A stretch of DNA of 64,000 nt from Chrysaora quinquecirrha. Taxonomy: Eukaryota; Cnidaria; Scyphozoa; Semaeostomeae; Pelagiidae. The notes under the pieces are model-generated. The model saw only the letters and a list, made by a program, of their open reading frames with translations. It ran no database searches and was not told where the DNA came from. Of the stretch, positions 39,201 to 54,200 are shown one piece after another (the stretch's first letter is position 1; each line of letters starts with the position of its first letter). The stretch lies in the NCBI GenBank assembly GCA_014526335.1, contig JACTAT010000039.1, positions 5,739,218 through 5,803,217 of the forward strand. Reading direction: 5' to 3'. The translations under genes were made by a program, and so were the position numbers.

Positions 39201-42200
39201 TTTTGTTTCAAGTCTGGCATCATTGAATGTTTCCAGGTAAAAACTGATTTGAAATAATCTCAAGTGTCACCTTAGCCTTGCACTGCAACCTTGTACTTTC
39301 GCGGAAAGGGGGGGGGGAGGAGTTCTAGGCCCTGGCCAAACGATCAAACATTGTTGATCCAACATTTGAAATTCTTGTTTAACCATTCGGCCACGTCAAA
39401 AAACATTGCTTGTCCAACATATTATGCGTGCTTCCAGCAACGAACGTTTTGGAACTTTCTCAAAAACATCACGCCACAAATTTTGCTTATTTTTGCCTGT
39501 CAAGCAATGTTTGATCGTCTGGCCGCCTTTAGATCCGACGAAACAGAGTGTGTTACGTGTTCTTTACCATCTATGAGTCCAAAAAGGCCCCTGATATTTT
39601 AAGTCCCAATTTGAGCGATCTCGGTTTCTGGATAGCTTTGTTTGATGAGCAATAAATGGCACTCGTGTAATAAGTCTAGAGGAGTTAATTAGAGGAAGAT
39701 GACTATAAACATTTTCAACGAAGGGCCTCGTTTTCAAAATTAACGAAAGTTTTGTCTTACAAACATTTTGTCCCCAGATTCAGACTCGGCACCTTCATTT
39801 TAATGTTAGGGGAAGTTTTTACACCTTTAGTCCATACGATGTTGATTTTATAGCGATTAAAAGTTTGAACATTTATAAAGGATTTGACCGTGAAAAATCG
39901 CTCGGGGTGAAATTTTACACCCTCAGTCATTTTTCACGGTCAAGTCCTTTACAAATGTTCAAACTTTAAATCGCCATAAAATCAACAGTGTAATGACTAG
40001 AGGCGTAAAAATTTGCCTCAACACTAAAACGAAAGTCCTGAATTCGAATCTGAAGTCGAAATGTTTCTGTGAGGCAATTTTCAAATTTTTTGGAAACGAG
40101 GTCCTTAGTTGAAAAGATGTAATAGATGACTATATACGGATGAAATACAGTATAACTGCTTAATCTTGTTATATTTTTCGTACGAAATTGACTAGAAATC
40201 TGCAATTTTACAGACATTGAAAGTATGCTTCATTTTATATATCACTTCAAGTAAGTTACTGAGCAAATATTTATGTTTATTTAATTTTTCTTTACATCTT
40301 TGCACAATATTGCTGACGCCGTCCTGGATAAAAGTAGCAAAGTAGCTTTTTTAAAGGTGTTTGATACAAAATATAAGGAAGAGTCGACCAAGAACACATT
40401 ATCTTACTGATAAAAAGCGGGAACATTTTTGGAATCTGCCCACACCAAAACCAAAAAGCCAGTTCTGTATAGACAGAAAGAGTTCGTTTTCTTACTTTTA
40501 CTCTGATTAATTCTATTGGTTTTCTGGCTGTATTCGCCAAGCTGATTGGTGTTTAAAACACAATACTCATTCAGCTGCACACTCTGATTGGTGTATTTCG
40601 ATCCATATTTGAGTAAAAATTCCGCCTTTTTCCAGTACTTCGGTCTGTTTCTGACGTTTAAACTCTGAGGAGTGTCAGACGAAGAAAGCTTTTAAGTATG
40701 CGCGAAAATGTTTCCGCTGTTGGAAACATCATTGTTCTGCCAATTGTTCGGGACCATTCTTTGCTGTAGTTTTTAGCACAGTTTGGGTGATCAAGCATGT
40801 GCTGCCCTATGGCAGAATCGCGTTTGAGCATTTGCTTTTTCGAAGAGCGAGGTGGTAGATTTCTTCCTGAAATGTTTTTGACGAATATCACGCTAGCGAA
40901 TCTGTACGCACTACTGTGGTGGATACGCACCACTGTGGCGGTATATTTTGCTTACTATGGTGGTGTTTTTGCGTACTGTGGTGGAGACGCACTACTGTGG
41001 TGGGTTATTATGCTTAATGTGGTGGATTATTATGCTTGACGTGGTGATGTTTTTTGCGTTCTATGGTGGATAAGCACTATTGTGGTGGCTTATTATGCTT
41101 GATATAGTAGATAATTATGCTTGATGTGGTAGTGTTTTTTGCGTACTGTGGTGGATAAGCAATACTGTGGTGAGTTATTATGCTTAATGTGGTGGCTTAT
41201 TATGCTTGACGTGGTGATGTTTTTTGCGTTCTATGGTGGATAAGCACTATTGTGGTGGTTTATTATGCTTGATATAGTAGATAATTATGCTTATGATGTG
41301 GTGGTATTTTTTGCGTACTGTGGTGGATAGGCATTACTGTGGTGGATTATTATGCTTGATGTGGTAGATTATTATGCTTGATGTGGTGATGTGTTTTGCG
41401 TACTGTGGTGGATAAGCACTATTGTGGTGGGTTATTATGCTTGATGTGGTGGATTATTATGCTTGATGTGGTGATGTGTTTTGCGTACTGTGGTGGATAA
41501 GCACTATTGTGGTGGGTTATTATGCTTGATGTGGTGGATTATTATGCTTGATGTGGTGGCGTTTTTTGCGTACTGTGGTGGATAAGCACTATTGTGGTGG
41601 GTTATTATGCTTGATGTGGTGGATTATTATGCTTGATGTGGTGGTGTTTTTGCGTACTATGGTAGATGCGCACTACCGTGGTGGATTAGTATGCTTGATG
41701 TGGTGGATTATTATGCTTGATGTGGTGGTGTTTTTTGCGTTCTATGGTGGATAAGCACTACTGTGGTCGGGTTATTATTCTTGATGTGGTGGATTATTAT
41801 GCTTGATGTGGTGGTGTTTTTGCGTACTATGGTAGATGCGCACTACCGTGGTGGATTAGTATGCTTGATGTGGTGGGCTATTATGCTTGATGTGGTGGGT
41901 TATTATGCTTGATGTGGTTGATTATTATGCTTGATGTGGTGGATTTTGTGTTTTTTTCCTGCTTGAACTATAGACTTTAGCTATGATTTCGTATCACCAC
42001 TGTGCCCAAAAGACACCACCACATCAAGCATAATAACCCACCACAGTAGTGCTTATCCACCATAGTACGCAAAAAACACCACCACAGTTCGCAAAATATA
42101 CCACCATAATAATGCGTATAGATTCGCTAGCGCGAACATGTTATATGAAACATGCTGTGCTATCATATGTCTTAAGTTTAAAGAAGTGCGACCTACCTAC

Positions 42201-45200
42201 CTGGCATCACTTGTACGAAGAGCTTCTACAAATTAACTTTTATAACCTTGTCATGCTGCTTAGTTGAAAATTCTGTGTTGTGCTATAATATTATATGATA
42301 ACGATAAGATTCTATAGTAAAGGACTCGCTTTGAATTTTTAGGTTTTCTTGGAAAGCTACTTGATTTTCTACTGTCCTCGGAAAGCGGAATGTAAGTTTT
42401 CTGTACTTTGCTCGCTACAAACAGTGGTATAAAACGATAGAAAATAACCAGGGAGGCTCTTGGGGAGATGGGGGTGTTAATTTGTAGGGGATTGTAGCTA
42501 TTGATTTTTGAATTTTTCTGATCAAATCTGAATCAAATTTTCTCATATCTTCCCATAGGCCGTCATTGCTTTACAATAACTCATTATGGGAAAACTTGTC
42601 CATGTTATGGATATGCTTAACATTCGGAACAACTATTCTCGCAACATTCAACGTAACACAGACGTTATCGAAGATATTTGCTTCTCAGGTAAGACAGTTT
42701 CTAATATGGTTTCGTCCAATTACAACGTATACATGCTTATAACGTGCTCTCTGATATAGGTAGCTAGTGTTTGAGTTGTACAAAACGTCAATATTGCGAA
42801 GGAAAGCGGTAACGTCTTTGAACGTACTGAAAAGCTTTTTTCTTCTGACACTCGGAGTATAAACATCAAAAACAGACCAAAACAATATATTAAGGCGGAA
42901 TATAACCTGATGCGGATCGAAATGCACCAACCAGACGTGAGTTGTTTGTTGTTATTAATGTTTGGGAAGAGTTGGACTAAGTGCAATAAGTTTTTATATG
43001 ACTAAGATAATAATCAAGTCTATTCTCTATTCTGAATGGCTCTAAAACAATATCAATTTTTAAGTGACAAACATTCGAAAACTTTCACAGAAGATGACAT
43101 CCCTAAATAGGGCAAAAGCGATGTTTGAATATAGCGGAAAGGAAACTATGTATTGTCCATGGTCTGTACATGGTAGTATATCATTAAGTATCTTCTTGAG
43201 AACATCATGAGCGTTAAAAAATAAAACACGATTTTTCAATGCCTAGGCCAAATCTAGCGTTTTTTCGAGAACACCAACCAAACCGTAAATCAATTGATTA
43301 GACTTATAACTTGAGTCCCTTTTATCGCAGATACCATCTGTTGTTGTTTGAAAGCTGTTTGCTTGCAAAAAAGCGACCACTCTCGGTGTTGCGAATTGCT
43401 GTGGTTGTTGGTCTAGATTTTATGGGCGGAACATGAGACTGGAGTAATGAGTCTATCGATTGATCGTTGTGAATCAATCTCACAGGTTTTTGTGGCCTGG
43501 TACCGACTTTTTTAAGCCGGATCTGCTTGAAAAAGTATAATTTATCTTTTCGTGAGAAAGCGATAAGAAAATAAACTACAAGAGTTTTCCCTCCACAGGC
43601 CTACCCATTCATTCTGGAGTCAAGTTTTATAGGGGACCAGCGTTTATTATTACAAGATTCTCTTTATTCAAGTCACGAAGTATTAAAGGTAACTATTTAC
43701 TACGCTATTATTGTCACGTTCCCTTCACATGGTGTGGGGTTCTTCGGGGGGTTCTTCCTGGAATATGCTGTATCTGGGGATGTGCTGCGCTATAGGAAAT
43801 ACTTTTCTCATTCTTCTTGTCTACCCAGGTGTATAGCTACAATTTTGCACCAAGGGCATCATATTTTACTATGTAGCGGTCATGCTTTCATCCTAAGTAG
43901 CCTTCAAAAGTAGAAATCTCATTCTACTCATTTCAAAGAAATAAAAATGATACAAGAAACAAGTCGCTCTTTGAAATTTCCGATTCGAGACTAACAATTT
44001 CGAGCGTATTAGTTCAGCCAAGGGTATCATTCGGGTACAAAGTGGTCTAACAAAGGGTACCATTTTCTTCGGTACCATTTTGAATAAGCTGGCGGCAGAC
44101 CCATACTCAAAATTTGGCCAAGAAACCCTCCAAGGTTTCTCTAACCCATTTTCAACCTAATCAACGTAACCTTCCAAGACCTATAATAATGAAAATAATA
44201 AATAAAATCAACGAAAATAAAAATGTTTCTATTCAAATTTTCACTTGATCCCTCTTTTTTCAAGCATCTGGCGTTTTTCGACCTTTGCAAGTGCAGTAAA
44301 TATGAAAGCACTCGAAGGAGTAAAATATTCTCTATCACTCAACCAGGTCTGTGTTCTAGATCAATTTCGTTTTTATTTCCATGTATTTTTTGCTGTTTAT
44401 TTGTCGTTATGTATGCCCGGTATCCGCTACAAACTCTAATAAGACAATAGAAAACAGAAAAGACCACGTGACTGACTGCTTATGTAGAAGAGCTACTTGA
44501 GAAAAAGCGGCGAAATATCGAAGTTCAAAATTGCGATGAACAGCAGATACATTTTCGAGCATACTTAGAAGTTTTTCGTCTGACACTCCTCAGAATATGA
44601 GCGTCAGAAACAGAACGAAACAATTAACTTTGTACCCAGATACGGCTCAGAATGCACCAGTCAGAAAGAGAAGCCGAAATTTGCGTTGTGTTTTAAACAC
44701 CAATCAGCTTGGGGGATTAAGCGGGATGACCAATAGAAAATTAATTCAAGAGTCCAAGTGAGAAAATCGAACTCTTTGTGTCTACACAGAGCTAGCCTTG
44801 TGAACGGAGATGTTGTGTCCAGGACAACATTTACTAAACTACCCAGAAGTGTTCGGAAATTACAGCGTGGATTGTTTTCGAATAATCGGCAGAGCTAGAT
44901 CCTTGTTTCATCTCAGCGTTTTGGGATCTGTCCACATCAACAGACAGAAAGAATTCGTTTTCTCACTTGGACTCTTCAATTAATTTTCTATTGGTCATCT
45001 CGCTGAATCCCCCAAGCAGATGGGTGTTTAACACACAATGCGAATTTCGGCTTCTCCTTCTGATTAGTGCATTTCGAGCCGCATCTGGGTATAAATTCCG
45101 CCTTAGTTTATTGTTTCGGTCTGATTCTGAGGTTTATATTCTGAAGAGTGTCAGATGAAAAAAGCTTTAAGTATGCCCGAAAATGTTACCGTTGTTCATG

Positions 45201-48200
45201 GCAATTTTAAGTCTGTTATTCTACTCAAAAATTATTCCAGTACAAAAGTATGGCAGAAACACCGCGATGCAAGATAAAGGACGACTAAGTTTCTACACGA
45301 GAAGTACTAATATTTCTAATATTAATTTCAAAACGCTGGAGAAGCCTTGCTTGGCCTAGCGAAACATTAGTACTTCTCGAACACATAGCCGAATTTTTTC
45401 ATGCATCGCGGTGTTTCTTTCTGCCTTACCTCGTTTCCCATAGTTGATTTGCTTAGCATTCAAGCAAGAGTTTCTTATTACCGGATTGCTTGTAATAGAA
45501 AGTGTGTATTTGTCCCGTATATGCCGTATCCATTTTAATATATCTTTCTCATATTACTCTTTGTATTATTCCGTATTGATTTTTTTAAAAGGTGGGCATC
45601 CAGAGACTTGGAACTTGGTCTTGCCACAATGCTTGTCTGCTATTGAAAGTTCCAGACAAAGATTTTCTGATGCCACTGTCTCTCAACTAAAGAAGGACAA
45701 CTTACTGCCTGCATCAGATTTATTTAATCCAGAAAAGACAACTTTCGTTCAAGGTAGCTTTCGTTTTCTTTAAACATTCCGATTCAGCTTTTAAATTCTT
45801 TTTCATAGAATAGCAACATTTTTCGAGAAAAAGTACTATTGAAAGCTTGGTTCTTGGGTTCAAAAACAACAAACCTTCAGTGAAAAATGCCAATCCACTT
45901 TCTGAGTTCTAACTGTTTTGTAAAATTGAAGATAAGCTGATTAGTGGGTCTTTAATCTCATTGAACTTTAGTACCTATTAAGTAGCAGGACAAGCGATAA
46001 TAAAATGTTGTGGGTTCGAGCCACGGTCTTTCCACTTGTGTTGCAAAGATAACAACCTTGGGCAAGTTGTTTAACACAAATGTACCTCTCTCTACCCAGG
46101 TGTATAAATGGGTACCTGGTCGGTAGTTATGACCGCCGTGTGTGGCTGCACCCTGCTATATGCTAATGCATCCAGACCAGGGGTAAAGTGTAAAGTCGAC
46201 TGAGTAGCCCTAGGCTAGTAGTAGACTCAAAAACGGCAACTTTACTTTACTTTACTTTACAATGTAAATAAACATATCAAGTGTTCAATCGACGATTATT
46301 TCACATCATTTTCAATTATTCTAGGAAAGTAGCCCTCTGCAATATGCTGGTTTCAAGGGGTTCTCAATGTAAATACTTAACACTATTAATACTAAGCAAG
46401 AAATAAATTTTAAACCCTAATGTAAAGAAAATCGAACTACAGTCGAACCTCGCTATCTCGAACTCGGTTATCTCGAACAACTCGCTATCTCGAACAGATT
46501 CCCATTTCCCCTCGTTTTCCTATAAGGCTAAGTATAGAGATAAAACCCGTTATTTCGAACTCGGTTATCTCGAACTATTCGCTATCTCGAACGAAATGTC
46601 TTTCCCGTGAAAGAAAAAACCCGGTTATCTCGAACAAAACGTCACAAAAATTTCATTGTTAATTATCATAACAATGATAATCCATTTTAAGATTAAAGTG
46701 AACTTAGGTTGTCCGACAATTATTATCTTGCAAGAGACTTTCAATCCTCTGCCATTTCCAAAGTTTACACGCTTGCCATTCACCACAGGCACACAGGAAC
46801 AAAATGTATCTGCCTTGAGAAAAAAGAAGATTGTCTTTGCAAATCTGCCTGTCTTTCCTTTTGGTAGATTTCCTACAATGTTGTCGTTTTTCTGTACACA
46901 GACTGCATATTGGTCGGCTATGTTGTCACGCTAGCGAATCTATACGCACTACTGTGGTTGATAAGTACTACTGTGGTGGGCTATTATGCTTGATGCTATC
47001 GTTGCTACTAGATGAAGAAGTAATCCAAAATATGAAGCAAGCTTCAATAATGTACTATTTTAGTTAAATTGGATGTTTAACACAGCTTTTGAGACAAATG
47101 AGGTCTTTTCCTTGGTTTATATTCTACTTTTACACACAGATGACCGCTTTTTGATCGAAAAAATTCAGAGTACGGATATCTCGAAGTCCCGCTATGTCGA
47201 ACAAGTTTTCATTTCCCGTGCGAGTTCGAGATAGCGGGACTCGACTGTACAAAGAAAAATGATGCAGAATCATTAAACAACAATCAGACATATCTAAAGG
47301 ATCGTTTTAAAGGAATTAAGTAAACTTATTACCTTCCTCCCACTCTTTCGGAAACAGCTACTAACAATTACAACAACATACAGCTATTTCCTCAGTGTAG
47401 CGAATTGCTGTTGTTGTTGGTCTAGATTTTATGAGCGAAACATGAGACTCGTGTAATAAGTCTAGGAATTGAGCGATGAGGAAAATTTTGACTCAACTGG
47501 GAGGAAATTCCAGTGTTTAGCACCTCTAAATGAAAAGTATTTTTGGCCATTTACAGTTTTCATAAGTAGCAAACGTAGTTCAGTTCTTTCCTTTTCTGAA
47601 TTATCAAAATTTCAGTCAGTTAAGATAAGCTGACGTACGTCTGAGAATGGTTATTTCAACAGCTTTTGTCAACATGAAAGTTTTTTATCACTTAAAGTCT
47701 GTAACGTTAAATTTGGCTTGTTTTGCAGACCGATTCATGTCACCAGGTACGCAGAATACTCTAGCATCACCGCTATTCTCACCGCGTAAAAATGTGAATG
47801 ATTTTGGTTCCCCGACGTTCAAGCCTGCTCCGTCATCCATGTTTTCGCCAGTGAAAAACTGGTGCTCCACTGAAGGTTGGTGCTTTCAACTTGGTCTTAT
47901 TTCACCTACACGCTTTTTTTTATAAGGAACCTACCTCAAGGCCTAGTTCTTAAAGTTCCTTATTTTTGGACCTCTTTTGAGGCGATTGTAGTTCAAAAAG
48001 TTCCTTAATAGTTCCTTAATTTTAATTTGCACATACAGTGGTCTTAACAATAAAAGAGAGACACTTGCATGTGAGCAAAGCTCGAGACTACTCAAGGAAA
48101 CATTTGATACATGTGTAACGTACAATTTATGTGATTTTCGATTGCAAATGAATGGAACTGACTTTCTAATTCTTGGTTATTTGCAGTGATAAAAGCATTC

Positions 48201-51200
48201 GGCATTGAAAAGTTCCCTAACGATGTTCTCTTTAGTAGTATAAGTTCTTTAAATTTTCGGGCCTTCTACATGTAGGTTCCTTATAAAGTGGTTCTTTATA
48301 AAAAAAGCGTGTACTTAATATCGCTTTAATTTATCGATTTGGTAGGTATTGGGGCTTGGTTTTATTGGGAAAACGTTCCGTCTAGTCGAGACGGTCTTTA
48401 GGCCCTGGCCAAGCGATTAAGCATTGTTGGTCAAACGTTTGAGATTTGCTTATCAAGCAATGTATAAACGTTTGGGCACATCAGAAAACGTTTCTTTAGA
48501 AGTAAAAAAGCAAAGTTTGTTGCTAGATGTTTTTTGAAAAAAGTTCAAAATCATTTTTACTTGACGCAATCACAAAACGTTTGAAGATTAATGTTTTGCG
48601 ACGTACCCCAACGGTTTTGCTTGACTTGCAAGTTTTAAGTGTTTGACAATTAATGTTTGGTTGTTTGGCCAAAGCCTTAGTCTACGTCCCCCTGAGTCCA
48701 GTTTCATATCCGTCCGTTCATATCCGTTTTTGGAGATCGACTTGACGCGTAGTTATTTATTCGCATGGATAAATCTTATTTGTGCAACAACTATGACAAA
48801 AGGTCGATTTTGTGTACTCAGGCACGGCTCATAGTACACAATTGGTACACCATTGGTACTTCGGATTTGTGCCAGGGCACTGGTAGCACTCTTGACAAAC
48901 GGGCCGAGGTGAACACTTTCTTGAAGTTACCTTTTTCTAGTTATCCTGCTGCAAATTACAGTTGTGCCAACGGAATCTTGTATTGGTATTTTTGTTCTTC
49001 ATATTTTTATTGTCGTTTTCGAATATACTTTGAATTCACTCTCTGCTTTCAGACGTGAAATGTTCAACGAAAAATCAAGCTGCATTGCTAAAGAAAGATC
49101 AGGTAAAGACATTTGACCCTGGGCAAAATGATGAAACATTATTTGTCAAACATTTGAGATTTGCTTGTCAAACACAATGTTTGATCGTTTGGCCACATCA
49201 AAAAACATTGCTCATCAAACAAGTTTTGTTTCATACAAGCATTGGATGCTTTTTAAGTTTTTCAAAAACATTGCTGAAGGCGTTCTACTTGTCAAAGAAC
49301 GATTTGCGACGTGGCCAAACGGTCAAACATTGCTTGCAAAGTAGAATCCTAAATGTTTGACGAACAATGTTTGATGGTTTTGCCAGGGACTTTGTCCTAG
49401 TTCGAAGCATGTTACCTCTCTTGGTTAGTATCTCATCTGAAATTTAAAAATATTTGCAATTTACTTCACAATGTATGTTTGATCGTTTGGTCGCGTCACA
49501 AAAATTGTTTGACCAGCAGACTTTGCTTGGCAATGTTTTTGAAAAAGTTCAAAAACATTTTCTGCTTGACACAAGCAAAAAGTGACACATAAGCAATGTT
49601 TTGCAAAGTGGCCAAACGATCGAACATTTTACTTGATAGGTTAATCTCAAAATAATCGACCAACAATGTTTGATCGTTTGGCCAGGTCCTTACAGCAAAT
49701 CTACACCGATGTCTGAGCAATCATTTCAACGTCTCTTTCTCTTTTAGAAATCTACTTCTTACAAGAGGTTTCCATTGATATCCGGATTGTTCGAAGAGGT
49801 GAGGTGTCTATTTCCTGACCCGATTGTTTCCTGAGATGAAATTCGCTGTTATAAGGACCTGGCCAAACCATCAAACATTGCTCGTCAAACATCTGAAATT
49901 TGCTTGAGAAGCAAAATGTTTTGCCACATCACAACACATTGCTCTTTGCTTGACAGGCAGAAAATGTTTTTGAAGTTTTTCTAAAACATTGCAATCCTGG
50001 CTGTGAAGCAATGTTTTGCAACGTTGCTAAACGATTGAACATTGCTCCTAGAGCAAATATCAAATGTTTGACCGATAATGTTTGCTTGTCTGGCCAGGCC
50101 TAAGTTGTTTCGATGGTAAAGCTTCGGGTGGTGCCTTACTGCTCCCATTAGAGGGAAGAATCAATTGCGAGACATAAAAGTGGATTCATTTTTAACAGTA
50201 AATCCTTTGGACGGGACACTCCAAATCCCAGAGCATCTCAAAGTGGGCAACGCAAGAAATAGACAAAAGAATTATAAACCCAGAGGCTGTGAAAATAGTC
50301 ATTCAGAACTGTGTCGCTGCATTGGTATTGAAGATGGAATTGTGGAATTGAGTCCAAGTGACAAGACGAACTCTTGTCTACACAGAACCGCCTTTTGGTT
50401 TTGATAAAGACAGATTCCTAGACTCCTGAATGAAACGATGAGCGATGAGATTGCTCTGTCAGTAGCTACAAATTGATCATCTCTATTCAAGTCTGGGTTT
50501 TTAGTCCTTCTTATTCATATTATATTTTACCTTTTCTCAATGCGTTAGTCTACACATTTTTTTTAATAAAGTGGTTGATAAGGAAAGGGTCCTCGGCTTC
50601 TGAAAAGCTAAGAAGGTTCAGTCTTGAGTTTTTCAAATCTAGGAAAGTATTTAATTATGGATTCTTCATTGGGCTTCAAGAATTTCTATATTTGCCTTGA
50701 CCGAGACCTAGACTCAAATCTACGACTTTTAACTGTGCTGATGCATTAACAAGGTCATTCAAGGACACATTTTCTGTAAAAACTTCCTTTCTTCAAAAAA
50801 TTGCGTAGCAGTTGAAGGTGCCAAGGATACTAAAGACAGCAACTATGCGCAAGGGTACTATACTTAAGTTTTTGATTAAAAATGTGTTAAGCAAGTTTGA
50901 ATACTGAAATTCTAGGATTTCTAAAGAAAGTTTGAGTTATGGGGTCATTCCGGACTTTCTTATAAGATAACGTGTATATGTCTTCCCTTTACGAGCTTTT
51001 TTGCTGAAATACCTATTCCTTTAGCGTTCAAAACGCTGAAAGCAGCTTCTGTTATGCTGGTATTACTTTTCTTACAGCTTCCAGAATATAAAACGAAACA
51101 GCTGTTTCAAGATCAGCAGCTTATAACTTGGGTGCTGGAAGGTATGCATTTATATTGAGCAATTACAAATCGACCGTTAGGGTACTTCAATAACTGCACT

Positions 51201-54200
51201 GTTTTTCCATCACTTCTTTCGGCCATACCTTCCCTGACGCAAGTTGCAACGCTCATTTCAGTCTATTCTCCTATATTTATTAGCCAAAGTCAGTCTTGAA
51301 TACAAAAAATGCTGAAAGTTTAGAAAAATTGAGAAAATTGATGAATTCGAAAATAGCTAGCCTATGATTTTGTTTCAATTTGTTAAGGAGTTGTGGGGAA
51401 TCGGAAATTTCAAAATGGAAAATTGTTTACAGTATGATCCGGTCTTAACGCACTCGCTGTAACGTACTCTTGCATATAGCCTACCATTCAAACCGTCCAA
51501 AAAGCCACAGAGAATAAAAGAAAAACCCTGCTTAACGTGCTTTGCTTTATAACGTACCAAATACTATATGCGGTAGCTTGAAGTACTTTATATCTTAAAG
51601 TACTTTATATCTTCTACTACCTGCGGTAGCTTGAAGTACTTTATATATATATACTGTATTGTCGAAAATGCAATTCTAGCTTTGTTTTTCGAAAACAGCC
51701 TTTTGTCTTATGTTTATTTACAAGAACGTGTAAGTTTCTCGCCCTCAAAGATGAATAATGTAAAACTTCTTTCGTAAGCAAAGCAATGTCCGCTTACGTT
51801 AGCTGCATTTTTCTCACAGTATTAAAGACTGTTTTTGTCAGATTTTTAAATTCTTGAGAATAGAATCAAGCGTTATGCAGTCTCTTCATAAAAGATGTGA
51901 TAGTAAACTATATATGTTGATGGAAACTATAGAGGATAGAAGTAGCTACACAGATAGATTGAAGGCGTTGGAAGGTGTTGGTGTCATGTAGTCAAGGTGT
52001 TCGGCTCATGATCGATAGTTTGTGGGTTCGAATCTCGTCGGACTGTCTTTCCATAAGCTTGCAACCAACTCAGCTGTCCCTTCTTCTGAGGTTGGCAGAT
52101 GGGTGACCTGGATATTCGTCCTCGAATACTAGTCTATGGATGCTTAAGCTGTAGTTCCACATCAGCTAAGTAGCTCCCCCCAAACCCAACATTGCGTTTC
52201 AAATGAAAATGTTGGTAGCTTGCCTCTGCTACTCTTATCTATCTTAGGCCATACTAGCTCTACGGTCAAACATTGTTGGTCAAACATTTCAAATTTGCTT
52301 TCCAAGCAATTATTGACCGTTTTGCCACTCTCAAAACAATGGCACGCAAGCAGAATTTGCTGGACAATGCTAATGAGAAGCTTATTGCCGCAAGGAAAAA
52401 TGTCGAACAAGCCAAATTTTACATCGTGGTGAAACAGCCCAACACTGTTTTTAACAAGGCAATTTCACAATTATTTGACAGACAATGTTTAATCATTTGA
52501 CCAGTGCCTTGGGTTTTGCCGTTGCAACTTAGACAATTTTAGCAAAACTAGTTAGTTTGCAAGGCCATTTCTGTCTGAATCAGATTTTTTATTCACAGTT
52601 TTATGCTAAATTTCTCTGTTTTTAGGTCTGTCTTGCTTAGTTGCCGCATCTTTCAACGAAGATACCTACGGAGTTGTTCAGAGAGTAAGAATTTAAATCG
52701 TCGCTTTACTGTAATAACGCCTTAGGCCATGACCCAAGTCCTTGGCCAAACGAGCTAACATTGTTGGTCCGACATTTCAAATTTGCTTTGAAACAAATGT
52801 TTGACCGTTTAGCCACGTCCAAAAACATTGCTGTCTAGCAACGATGTTATTGCTAATGCACAAGCACGAACGCCTTCTTACTAAGAAATGTTGCTAGGTG
52901 GTGAAATGTTGCAAATTGGTGCAGTTTGTCAAAAACAAAAGAAATGTTTGACAAGCAATGTTGGAAAAGCGGCCAAACGATCAAACATTGCTTGACAACC
53001 AAAAATAAGCAACACTTGTGGCGTGATGTTTGTGAAAAAATTCAAAACATTTTTGCTTGACGCACGCAAAAATGTTGGACGAGCAATGTTTTAAGACCTG
53101 ACCAAACAGCCAAACATTTTGCTTGACAAGCAAATTTCAAATGTTGCATCAACAATGTTTGATCGTTTGCCCAAGGCCTTAGGCTTTTTACGTTTCGTCC
53201 TAGTTTTTGCTTAATAGCTCTACAACCACTTCAACTTTTTGGCAAAAACAACAACTTACTGAATAATCGCTCAAACGACGATGCTGTAAAAATGTTAAGC
53301 CTGACTTCGTCGTTGGCTTTCGCTGCGTGTCGCTGAGTTTTGTAAAATGTTCTAGCGACACTTTAAAAACACCCCTATAACAACTTGAGTGATAGCCGGT
53401 GTAAAGCCCTGGCCGAACGATCAAACATTGTTGGTCCAACTTTTTAAATTTGCTATACAACAAATGTTTGACCGTTTGGCCACCTCCAAAACACTGCTTG
53501 ACAAGTGATAGTAACATAATTAGTTTCGTGATGTTTTTAAAAAGTTTAAAAACATTCTTTGCTTGACGCAAACAAAATATGTTGAAAGAGCATTGTTTTT
53601 GGACGTGGGCAAACGGTCAAACATTTTGCTTGACAAGCAAATCTCAAATTTTGGACCAACAATGTTTCATCGTTTGGCAAGGCCTAATATGCCGGGGACA
53701 GGTTTTCTAGGAGGGAGTTACAAAATTTAAATGTACCTTGTCGCACATGGACCTTTTCTCCCCTTAGGCGTCATTTTGCAAAACGGTTCATTTCACAATG
53801 GCACCATGTAAAGGGGGTCTTTGTCCTGATTGAAACGATTATCGAAATTTAGATCACATATGCCCCACTTTTTTGCGGTGTTTGCTCCACTTAAGCCAAG
53901 GCGAAGCGAATTCAGAGATGATCAATGATTTATCCGATTAGATAGCCAAATATACAGCCACAGTATTACTATAACATAAATGTTTTGTGTGGTTTATTTT
54001 CAGAATCTGCCTGATATTCTCATATGCCTTTTATCGTATTTGGAGGTGAGTGGACACTTAATTCGAACTTTTGACAAGATTACAATTAATAAATTTTAGA
54101 GATTAGATACGACACTAAATTATGTTATCGTGTATAACCGACGAAATTGATCAATATTTATCATCTCTATGATTAGCTACGATCTGGTATACTTGTTAAA

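Noticed and set aside
40905..41950. Possible CRISPR-like array because of regular repeats
   Set aside because: Units are contiguous and degenerate with no unique spacers, and the context is a eukaryotic intron.
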